The notes beneath the pieces were generated by a model, which saw only the letters and a program-made list of their open reading frames with translations, was not told the origin of the DNA and ran no database searches. This document shows, piece after piece, positions 1 to 5,651 of a DNA stretch of 5,890 nucleotides (position 1 is its first letter; every line of letters begins with the position of its first letter). A program made the position numbers and the translations under genes. This stretch comes from JBHGBB01 sp041946755. Its GTDB lineage: Bacteria > UBP4 > UBA4092 > JAOAEQ01. The stretch is taken from contig JBHGBB010000220.1 in the NCBI GenBank assembly GCA_041946755.1, positions 1-5,890 of the forward strand, in the 5' to 3' direction.

Positions 1-1389
1 TAAAATCAATTGTTTAATTTTATATAAAATATACTGCGGCCGCAAATAAAATTCCTGTCTTGCCCGGTCGCAGAATTCGACTAGTTCTGTACTATTGATT
101 CCGGGAAGATTAATAACACAATTATGCAACCCTTCATCGGTTAGCCATAATTTATAATTTTCGGTGGTTAAACATCCTTGCGCTTGATACCATTGATACG
201 CTTCCGTTCCCGGATAGACCATAACCGGGTAGAACTGAACGGTTTCCGGATTCAGCTCTTTCGCATACTGCAGGGTTTGTTGCATGGTTGCTTTCGTTTC
301 TCCGGGATTACCGACCATAAAACAGCCGTGGACCAAGATTCCTACTTTTCTAGCATCACTCATGAACTGCTTTGCCCGGTCAAGGGTAATTCCTTTTCGA
401 ATGCGATTTAGAATTTCCTGATTCCCGCTTTCGAAACCAACACATAACTGACGACACCCACCGCGTTTTAAATCCTGCAATGTACTTAGTTCTACTTCCG
501 CCCGTGCGTTCGCGGTCCAGGGTAATGAAATCTTTTTCTCTTGAATTAATTCGGCTAATTCCCGGCATCGGTCAGGGTTCGCCGTTAAGGTATCGTCTTC
601 AAAGAACACCGATTTAACCTGCGGGAATGTGGTCTGGATATATTCCATTTCTTCAACCACATTCGGAATACTGCGATATCGATACTGCCGGCCATTAATC
701 GTTTGCGGATATACGCAAAAAATACAGTTATTCGGACACCCTCGTCCGGTAACGATGGTTACCATCGGATATAAAGCGTTCGGATTAAAATAATCTTCGA
801 TATGCAGGAATCGTTTATAAGTCTTGCTAACGAACGGCAGTTTATCTAAATCTTGTATCAGTGGCCGATCCGGAGTACTAATAATATTCCCATTTTCCCG
901 ATATGTTATCCCCTGAATCGATTTCAGATTCCGAATTCCGGATTTCGGATTTGAACTCAGATATTGCGCTAATTCGAGGATCGTATAATCATATTCACCG
1001 CGAACGATATAATCGAGTTTATCGCTTAATCGGATAGTCTGTTCCGGTAATGCCGAAACATGAGTCCCTACCAACGCGACTATCGTATCCGGTAAAATCT
1101 GTTTTAGTTGTTCTGCAACTTCTATATCATTATAAATACTGGGGGTGCTGGTATCAAGAACGATTAGGTGCGGTTGTTCCTGTTTCGCTTTATCCAGTAT
1201 TTGGATTAAGTCCAATCCGGTGGCAGGCGCATCGATTAGGGTTACCGGAAATCCGTTTTCTTCCAAAACTCCGGTAGCATATGATAGCCACATCGGATAA
1301 TAGAGGGTCCCGCTTTTCGTCACCGCGGGACTCCGTTGCGGTCGCGAGAACTTTTTTAAATATGGCGGATTCAACATCCAAATTAACAT
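1..1389 (-). CDS. B12-binding-domain radical SAM protein (C-terminus beyond window)
   Basis: Reading leftward from an ATG at 1389, the frame stays open for 463 codons to the window edge; an in-frame stop at 1414-1416 makes this ATG the first possible start. Residues about 1-140 resemble a cobalamin-binding Rossmann domain (LIDAPATG at 51-58, GTHVSALPE, DYIVRGE). The radical SAM core follows, with the cluster motif GRGCPNNCIFC giving C218, C222 and C225 (CxxxCxxC), then FEDDT near 263-267, GFESG near 320 and GNPGE near 360, all typical of the family. Such enzymes use S-adenosylmethionine and a [4Fe-4S] cluster in the cytoplasm, often for methylations or rearrangements in lipid, cofactor or natural-product pathways; the reaction here cannot be named. 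The usual DxHxxG cobalamin-ligand motif reads DAPATG (D53, P55, G58), so a lower-axial His is missing, as in many B12 radical SAM enzymes. It is probably the third gene of an operon with the two phosphodiesterases. No clear Shine-Dalgarno precedes it. The family call is firm, the substrate unknown. Confidence 0.93.
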   Translation of the reverse strand, partial: MLIWMLNPPYLKKFSRPQRSPAVTKSGTLYYPMWLSYATGVLEENGFPVTLIDAPATGLDLIQILDKAKQEQPHLIVLDTSTPSIYNDIEVAEQLKQILPDTIVALVGTHVSALPEQTIRLSDKLDYIVRGEYDYTILELAQYLSSNPKSGIRNLKSIQGITYRENGNIISTPDRPLIQDLDKLPFVSKTYKRFLHIEDYFNPNALYPMVTIVTGRGCPNNCIFCVYPQTINGRQYRYRSIPNVVEEMEYIQTTFPQVKSVFFEDDTLTANPDRCRELAELIQEKKISLPWTANARAEVELSTLQDLKRGGCRQLCVGFESGNQEILNRIRKGITLDRAKQFMSDARKVGILVHGCFMVGNPGETKATMQQTLQYAKELNPETVQFYPVMVYPGTEAYQWYQAQGCLTTENYKLWLTDEGLHNCVINLPGINSTELVEFCDRARQEFYLRPQYILYKIKQLIL

Positions 1390-1395
1390 AAAGAA

Positions 1396-1477
1396 AGTCC
1401 GAAATCCTAAGTCTTAAGTCCTAAACCTGTTGTCTGTGGCCTTTTCTCTTCGGACTTAGGAGTATTGACTTAGGACT
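1396..1477. repeat. Intergenic inverted-heptad hairpin element, copy 1
   Basis: The arms are 1396-1424 and 1449-1477, with a 24-base loop. Comparing the left arm with the reverse complement of the right gives 21 matches in 29. Each arm divides into four 7-base units: AGTCCGA, AATCCTA, AGTCTTA, AGTCCTA on the left, and AGTCCTA, AGTCAAT, ACTCCTA, AGTCCGA on the complement of the right. It lies 9 bases after the stop codon of the membrane-bound phosphodiesterase and ends 6 bases before the start codon of the radical SAM gene. Together with the 9 bases beside the stop it matches the second copy at 72 of 91 positions without a gap. It could be a REP- or MITE-like element, or an RNA hairpin that attenuates or stabilises the operon transcript. 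Confidence 0.8.
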
Positions 1478-1486
1478 GGTTTTAAG

Positions 1487-3406
1487 TTATTTCCCGATAT
1501 ATCCCAGACTGCGCAATCGTTCTTCCATCTCCGGGGTTAATACCGGCCGGTCAGTAATCTGCCTACTTCGTTTGCTAAACTCATACGTCGGTATCTTTTG
1601 TATCGGTCCGAAAAGGTTTTGGTCGAACCCTTCTTGAATAACGTTCCCATCCATATCTTCTGCCACCGGTAATCCATAGAGCCATAATAGGGTTGGGGTG
1701 ATATCGAATATCGATGCCTGTTCGATAATAGTCTTCGGTTTTACCCCTTTCCCGGCGAAAATAATTATACCATCCGGTGCCAGGTAATGGTCAGCGGAAA
1801 TATAGGGGCCGCCAAGCCAGCCATATACCTTTTCTTTCCAAGCTGGAATCGCATGGAATCCATGATCGGAAACAACAACGAGAATGGTATTCTGATCCAT
1901 CTGCTGGATATAGAACGCTAATAAACTATCCAGATATTCATAATATTTCGGAATAATATCCTTATATAAAGCAATTCGGTCTGGAGATACACCCCAAAAC
2001 TCTTGCGGATAAGTATATTTCCAGGTTTTATGACTGACGATATCTCCCCCTTCAAAATAGATCGCAAACAAGTCCGGGTTAAACTGGGGATATAATAATT
2101 TCCCAGTGGCAGCCACGAATTCATCCGGCCGATGCGCGAAATTAACCAGCATTTCCTGGATCACGATATCTTGTTTGGTACGCAACAACTGTAGTTTAGA
2201 ATTGGTTGATAACGCCGGGATGAACTGGATTATGTATGCTGCATTTGCGATAGTATCATAAACAAAATATGAACTAATGGTAGAATATATTTTTTCCGGA
2301 TATGTTACTTTCAGCGGCCCGTGCTCTTTAACATCCTCAAAATAAGATACCGTAAATCCATTTACCGGCTCTGCAGGATAGGTATCCCACATATTAATGA
2401 TACCAACTGTACGTTGCTGCTCTCCAACAATATCCCAGACCGCTTTCACCTGCCGATCCGTCTGCTGGTCGGGAATTAATTTACACCATCCGGCACGTTG
2501 CATCAGGGTAATAAACCGGAATATTGACGGAGTTAAATCGGTGGTAGACGTTACCGGTAATGTTTCCGGTACTCCGGGAATTCCGGTTATTCGGAAGAAT
2601 TCATAGATTCCGGTTTTAATTGGTGTTTTCCCGGTAACAATCGAGGTCCAGATAACCGGGGATTTAGTCGGATGCATGGATTTGATATGACCGGCAGCAC
2701 CGCGGTCGATAAGATACTGCAGATTCGGCAGCTTCCCCTGTTTTAATAACGGATTGATTACCTCCCAGCTAGCTCCATCCCAGGCGAATAAAATGATTTT
2801 AACCTTATTCTTTTTGCTGCCGATTGATGCAACCGCTGCGGGTTTTGAAGCCAAGCTATTCTCTTGGGTGGCGGATTGCTGATATTTATGGATTGCCAAC
2901 GCCGTAGAAATAAAGATAATAAAAATTAATATTCCGGAAATAATATATCCAAGGTATTGAGCGGAATGAATCTTCCTGATTTTAATAGCGTAGATGAGTA
3001 GCATTATTCCGGTAATCAGTTGGAGAATAATAAAGGTTTTTAATAGTCCGAGAGAAAGAGGTGGCAGTAAAATTCTGAATTCGGATACCGCACTCCAATA
3101 ATTCAAGCTCGAGATAAAGATTAAGATCGCTAAGGCACTCCAAAACCATGGGCCGAACCAGGATTTTGCAGGATGCGTTTTCTTTCGGATAAGTCGGATA
3201 ATCAAGATTATTATCGCGAAGCCGATTCCGAAAATCAGGCCGATAGCAAAAAAAGCCAAACTGAAATATAGGGCAAGCAACATGATGCTGGTGATATGGT
3301 GAATAAACATCCCATTATCCAGCACAAATTCCAACCCTTTTAAGACACCGAAGATGCCACCAAGTAATCCGGATTGTATAATGATACGTAAAGATTGTTT
3401 TAGCAT
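1487..3406 (-). CDS. Membrane-anchored AlkP-superfamily phosphodiesterase
   Basis: This 639-residue protein joins an N-terminal membrane region to a type I phosphodiesterase/nucleotide pyrophosphatase domain (PF01663-like). Hydrophobic spans lie near 8-29, 39-70, 86-106, 117-141 and 150-172. The basic loops RLIRKK (71-76) and KIRK (142-145), with a basic N-terminus, fit five helices with N-in/C-out topology, placing the catalytic domain outside the cytoplasm after a polar linker (173-203). The predicted metal set is complete: D210 (FAWD), D455 and H459 (GGDIVSH), D514 and H515 (SDHG) and H540 (SADH). The nucleophile position is S249 (TKSPVIW), where the neighbouring paralog has Thr. The C-terminus carries DITPT, DMDG and a terminal EERLRSLGYIG motif common in this superfamily. 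The ATG at 3406 is the first start after an in-frame stop at 3410-3412; no Shine-Dalgarno is visible. It should cleave or transfer a phosphodiester or phosphomonoester at the envelope; the substrate is unknown. It lies second in the presumed operon. Confidence 0.93.
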   Translation of the reverse strand: MLKQSLRIIIQSGLLGGIFGVLKGLEFVLDNGMFIHHITSIMLLALYFSLAFFAIGLIFGIGFAIIILIIRLIRKKTHPAKSWFGPWFWSALAILIFISSLNYWSAVSEFRILLPPLSLGLLKTFIILQLITGIMLLIYAIKIRKIHSAQYLGYIISGILIFIIFISTALAIHKYQQSATQENSLASKPAAVASIGSKKNKVKIILFAWDGASWEVINPLLKQGKLPNLQYLIDRGAAGHIKSMHPTKSPVIWTSIVTGKTPIKTGIYEFFRITGIPGVPETLPVTSTTDLTPSIFRFITLMQRAGWCKLIPDQQTDRQVKAVWDIVGEQQRTVGIINMWDTYPAEPVNGFTVSYFEDVKEHGPLKVTYPEKIYSTISSYFVYDTIANAAYIIQFIPALSTNSKLQLLRTKQDIVIQEMLVNFAHRPDEFVAATGKLLYPQFNPDLFAIYFEGGDIVSHKTWKYTYPQEFWGVSPDRIALYKDIIPKYYEYLDSLLAFYIQQMDQNTILVVVSDHGFHAIPAWKEKVYGWLGGPYISADHYLAPDGIIIFAGKGVKPKTIIEQASIFDITPTLLWLYGLPVAEDMDGNVIQEGFDQNLFGPIQKIPTYEFSKRSRQITDRPVLTPEMEERLRSLGYIGK

Positions 3407-3436
3407 TAATTATAAAATTGACAGCTTCTTAAAGAT

Positions 3437-3518
3437 AGTCCGAAGTCTAAAGTCTTATGTCCTAAGCCAATTGCTCTTGGTCATTTTTCTTAGGACTTAG
3501 GACTATTGACTTAGGACT
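3437..3518. repeat. Intergenic inverted-heptad hairpin element, copy 2
   Basis: The arms are 3437-3466 and 3489-3518, with a 22-base loop that itself holds a small CCAA/TTGG stem. The left arm matches the reverse complement of the right at 25 of 30 positions, so a long stem is expected in DNA or RNA. The left arm reads AGTCCGA, AGTCTAA, AGTCTTA, TGTCCTA, AG; the complement of the right arm reads AGTCCTA, AGTCAAT, AGTCCTA, AGTCCTA, AG. As in copy 1, it lies 9 bases after the stop codon of a phosphodiesterase gene, here the soluble one. The flanks taaaga and ttttaa are also shared with copy 1. Confidence 0.82.
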
Positions 3519-3527
3519 GTTTTAACG

Positions 3528-4841
3528 CTATTTTCCAATATACCCCAAACTTTTTAATCGCTCTTCCATTTCAGGATTGAGTATTGGTAATGATTCCGAT
3601 TTAACCTTCTGCCGTTTGGTAAATTCATAGGTCGGTATCTCTCGAATCGGTGCGAAATATTGAGGATTAAACCCGGATTGTAGTACTTTTCCATCCATAT
3701 CTTGCGCGACCGGCAAGCCAAACAGCCATAATATCGTTGGGGTAATATCAAATACGGTTGCGTTAGTCAGTTTGGTTTTCGGAATTACCCCTTTCCCAGC
3801 AACAATAATAATGCCATTCGGTGCATTCTCATGTTCTGCTGAAATATGCGGGCCAACCCAACTATGGAGTTTCTCTGCCACCGCCGAGATTGATTCCATG
3901 CCATGGTCGGATAAAACCAAGAGAATAGTATTCTCATCCATCTGGTTGATATAGAAACCGAGAACACTATCAAGATACTCATAATAGCTCGGGATAACTT
4001 GACCATACAGACGCGCTCGTTCTCGAGACACATTCCAGAAATCCTGTGGCTGATAATATTTCCAGGTTTTATGGCCAACGATATCTCCTCCTTCAAAATA
4101 TACCAGAAATAAATCCGGATGGTATTGTTGATATAATACTTTTCCGATATGTTCTACCGATTTATCCGGCCGATATGCGACATTAACGATATAATCCTGG
4201 ATTTCTTTATCTAGGTTAGTTTGCGGTAAATGCAACGCAGGATTCTCTTTAAGTGCCGGGATAAACGGAATTAAATCTTCTGTATCAATAAGTTTTGTTG
4301 TCGGTACCAGAGACCGAATCGTGGTATAAATACTTCCGGGATAAACGATTTTAGTCGTATTACTCGCAATCATATCCAGAAAATGGGATGAAACCATGAA
4401 TCCGGCAACCGGTTCTGCAGGATAGGTTTCCCACATATTTATAACCCCTACTGTTTTCCCATTATCTCCGGCAATATTCCAGATCGCTTTCACTCTGCGG
4501 TCGGGCTGTTGGTTTGGAATAAGCTTACACCAGCCGAATCGTTTGGCTATCGGAACCACACGCGACATTGAGGTAACCGGTATTTCTTCCGGCACACCGG
4601 GTATATGATATAACCGGGAGAATTCATAGATGCCATGTTGCATCGGATTTTTTCCGGTAACGATATCCGACCAGATAACCGGGGTTTTGGTCGGTTCAAA
4701 AGTATGTAACGGACCGGAGGCACCGGTATCGATAAGTTTCTGTAAGTTCGGTAATCTCTTTTGCTGTAACAACGGATTGATTACATCCCAGGTAGCGGCA
4801 TCCCAGGCGAAAACAATAATTTTGGGTTTCGCTATCCTCAT
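3528..4841 (-). CDS. Soluble AlkP-superfamily phosphodiesterase, paralog of the membrane-bound one
   Basis: This 437-residue protein is almost only the catalytic domain of the type I phosphodiesterase/nucleotide pyrophosphatase family. All expected active-site residues are visible: D14 (FAWD), nucleophile T53 (TKTPVIW), D253 and H257 (GGDIVGH), D312 and H313 (SDHG) and H337 (SAEH). DITPT, DMDG and the terminal EERLKSLGYIGK follow. In the first 84 aligned residues it matches the next gene's domain at about 56 positions, so the two arose by duplication. It has no signal peptide and no membrane segment: the first beta strand begins at residue 7, so it is probably cytoplasmic. The ATG at 4841 is the only sensible start; upstream the frame is open for 14 codons to a TGA at 4884-4886 without another start. 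A weak AAGGGA lies about 13 bases upstream. It is probably the first gene of the operon. The family is secure, the substrate unknown. Confidence 0.93.
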   Translation of the reverse strand: MRIAKPKIIVFAWDAATWDVINPLLQQKRLPNLQKLIDTGASGPLHTFEPTKTPVIWSDIVTGKNPMQHGIYEFSRLYHIPGVPEEIPVTSMSRVVPIAKRFGWCKLIPNQQPDRRVKAIWNIAGDNGKTVGVINMWETYPAEPVAGFMVSSHFLDMIASNTTKIVYPGSIYTTIRSLVPTTKLIDTEDLIPFIPALKENPALHLPQTNLDKEIQDYIVNVAYRPDKSVEHIGKVLYQQYHPDLFLVYFEGGDIVGHKTWKYYQPQDFWNVSRERARLYGQVIPSYYEYLDSVLGFYINQMDENTILLVLSDHGMESISAVAEKLHSWVGPHISAEHENAPNGIIIVAGKGVIPKTKLTNATVFDITPTILWLFGLPVAQDMDGKVLQSGFNPQYFAPIREIPTYEFTKRQKVKSESLPILNPEMEERLKSLGYIGK

Positions 4842-4899
4842 TATGTTAACCGCTTCCCTTTGCGTTCTCGGATTGAATATCTTTCAGGGGTTTTTGTTA

Positions 4900-4909
4900 G
4901 GGCATGCCC
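4900..4909. promoter_or_regulatory. Short perfect palindrome GGGCATGCCC
   Basis: A 10-bp self-complementary sequence lies in the divergent intergenic region, 59 bases upstream of the phosphodiesterase start and 8 bases from the larger dyad. It could be a protein-binding site. A 10-bp palindrome can also arise by chance, so this is only a candidate. Confidence 0.2.
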
Positions 4910-4917
4910 CGGTATAT

Positions 4918-4938
4918 CAATTCGGATCCCTCGAATTG
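4918..4938. promoter_or_regulatory. Perfect 7-7-7 inverted repeat, candidate operator
   Basis: CAATTCG and CGAATTG flank a 7-base spacer (GATCCCT) and are perfect reverse complements. The centres of the arms are 14 bases apart, a little more than one helical turn, and the dyad sits 9 bases upstream of the possible -35 box. This position in a divergent region next to a phage-like gene cluster would suit a dimeric repressor. No regulator gene is present in the window to pair with it. Confidence 0.35.
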
Positions 4939-4947
4939 TTTATGTTT

Positions 4948-4975
4948 TTGGCATCCGTTATTACTGGCGTATCTT
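4948..4975 (+). promoter_or_regulatory. Possible sigma-70-type promoter for the plus-strand cluster
   Basis: TTGGCA (4948-4953, five of six matches to TTGACA) and TATCTT (4970-4975, four of six to TATAAT) are separated by 16 bases. Transcription would begin near 4982, just before the strong Shine-Dalgarno of the first small gene. The -10 match is weak and no other evidence supports it. Confidence 0.3.
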
Positions 4976-4990
4976 ATGTTTTGCTAGACT

Positions 4991-4999
4991 GGAGGGGGG
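4991..4999 (+). promoter_or_regulatory. Strong Shine-Dalgarno site
   Basis: GGAGGGGGG ends 6 bases before the ATG at 5006 and fixes the start of the first plus-strand gene. No comparable site precedes any minus-strand gene in the window. Confidence 0.75.
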
Positions 5000-5005
5000 C
5001 ACTAT

Positions 5006-5293
5006 ATGTCAGATGGATTAACTGAAAGAGATTGCGGCACGCTCATGGCAGCATTGACAAAATGCCAAATACTAAGGGAGATTGTGAAAAACGAGAGATG
5101 CAAATGCAAACTCTGCGTTGTTACAGAGGATCATCTGAAAGAGGCGGTCCAGACCGGGCACATTCTTATGGTCCTGCCGTTTGGGTTCCCGGAAATGAAT
5201 GTTAAAGAAATGGATGAACTTATGGAAAAGTTGCATGATCTGGAACGGCTGGCGTGGCTGAGGGGACAGAAAGGGGCGAATAATCTTGACTGA
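5006..5293 (+). CDS. Small Cys-containing protein of unknown function, 95 aa
   Basis: I do not recognise this protein. Its ATG follows a strong Shine-Dalgarno by 6 bases. It contains five cysteines, C10, C20, C32, C34 and C37, the last three in RCKCKLC, which could form part of a metal site together with H43. The middle, around GHILMVLPFGFPE, is hydrophobic but too short and Pro-rich for a convincing membrane helix. The C-terminal third (about 68-88, MDELMEKLHDLERLAWLRG) is charged and probably helical, perhaps a dimerisation helix. Its last 8 bases overlap the TTG start of the next gene, so the two are likely translated together. The opposite strand of this stretch is also open, but the Shine-Dalgarno and gene packing favour this strand. 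Confidence 0.75.
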   Translation: MSDGLTERDCGTLMAALTKCQILREIVKNERCKCKLCVVTEDHLKEAVQTGHILMVLPFGFPEMNVKEMDELMEKLHDLERLAWLRGQKGANNLD

Positions 5294-5483
5294 AAATGAG
5301 GATACGCTTTCACCGGAATTTAAAGCATTAGTAGAATTACGGATTGGGCAACTCATTGTTGTAAGCATTAAAACCTGCATGTCTTGTCCGGATCTGAAAA
5401 CCTGCACTGATTCCAATAAAAAAGCCGGCGAACGTTATTGTAAAAGATTGCAGGATGCAATGAGATTGTTGGGGAACGTATGA
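5286..5483 (+). CDS. Small Cys-rich protein of unknown function, 65 aa
   Basis: I do not recognise this protein. It begins at a TTG (5286) 8 bases inside the previous gene, with AGGGG about 9 bases upstream; the first in-frame ATG is only residue 32, which would discard half of the protein. Four cysteines occur in the second half, C31 and C34 (KTCMSC), C40 and C52, a spacing that could bind zinc or an iron-sulfur cluster. The first half (about 8-29) is likely helical. Its stop codon overlaps the ATG of the next gene in an ATGA arrangement, the usual sign of translational coupling. Confidence 0.72.
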   Translation: MTENEDTLSPEFKALVELRIGQLIVVSIKTCMSCPDLKTCTDSNKKAGERYCKRLQDAMRLLGNV

Positions 5484-5650
5484 CTGATAAAATCCACCGC
5501 GAGGGTGTCTGCCTTCAGTGCAATACTGTGATCACTACTAATCTGCCCGCTGAATGGGACGAGAACAGGTTTTATTTTGGCAAGCCGGTTTTTACTTGCC
5601 CGGTTTGTGGAACGTGTGAGATAGATATGATCAAAAAAGAGGGGGAATAA
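5480..5650 (+). CDS. Small zinc-ribbon-like protein, 56 aa
   Basis: This short frame starts with an ATG at 5480 inside the previous gene's stop (ATGA overlap), with GGGGA 4 bases upstream. It has two Cys pairs, C11-x2-C14 (VCLQC) and C40-x2-C43 (TCPVCG) with a further C46, the classic layout of a zinc ribbon with two knuckles and a 25-residue loop. Such small ribbons are common in phages and mobile elements, where they bind nucleic acid or proteins, but no specific role can be given. The stop at 5648-5650 lies one base before the TTG of the nuclease gene. Confidence 0.75.
   Translation: MTDKIHREGVCLQCNTVITTNLPAEWDENRFYFGKPVFTCPVCGTCEIDMIKKEGE
5639..5645 (+). promoter_or_regulatory. Shine-Dalgarno that supports a TTG start
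   Basis: GAGGGGG ends 6 bases before the TTG at 5652, inside the last codons of the zinc-ribbon gene. It decides the nuclease start, since no ATG occurs in frame within the visible part of that gene. Confidence 0.7.
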
Positions 5651-5651
5651 G

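Larger units (their letters stand above)
4842..5005. other. Divergent intergenic region and likely junction
   Basis: This 164-base gap separates the minus-strand phosphodiesterase operon from the plus-strand small-gene cluster and must carry the 5' control signals of both. It holds a 10-bp palindrome, a 21-bp dyad, a possible plus-strand promoter and a strong Shine-Dalgarno at its right end. No heptad hairpin is present here. I saw no convincing minus-strand promoter. Gene style changes across it, so it may contain the boundary of an acquired element, although no integrase, attachment-site duplication or tRNA is visible. Confidence 0.55.

Noticed and set aside
37..44. NotI site GCGGCCGC, possible cloning or adapter remnant
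   Set aside because: It falls in frame within the radical SAM protein (encoding part of YLRPQYIL), which reads naturally through it.
178..1381. Several short open frames within the radical SAM region on both strands
   Set aside because: They are shadows of the long partial radical SAM frame, which has the cluster cysteines and domain motifs throughout.
1396..1477. Simple rho-independent terminator after the membrane-bound phosphodiesterase gene
   Set aside because: The stem is AT-rich and imperfect, no true U-run follows it on the transcribed strand, and it ends 6 bases before the next gene's start, so plain termination is a poor explanation.
1396..3518. CRISPR array or transposon ends
   Set aside because: The repeats are 7-base units without regular spacers, and there is no cas gene or transposase; the two copies are about 2 kb apart and flank a normal gene.
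4630..4842. Plus-strand open frame antisense to the soluble phosphodiesterase
   Set aside because: It lies opposite conserved catalytic-domain codons, including the nucleophile motif, has no ribosome-binding site and shows no recognisable protein features.
5072..5416. Minus-strand open frame of 114 codons opposite the small Cys-rich genes
   Set aside because: It spans the boundary of two coupled plus-strand genes that have Shine-Dalgarno sites and overlaps, and its translation shows no family features.
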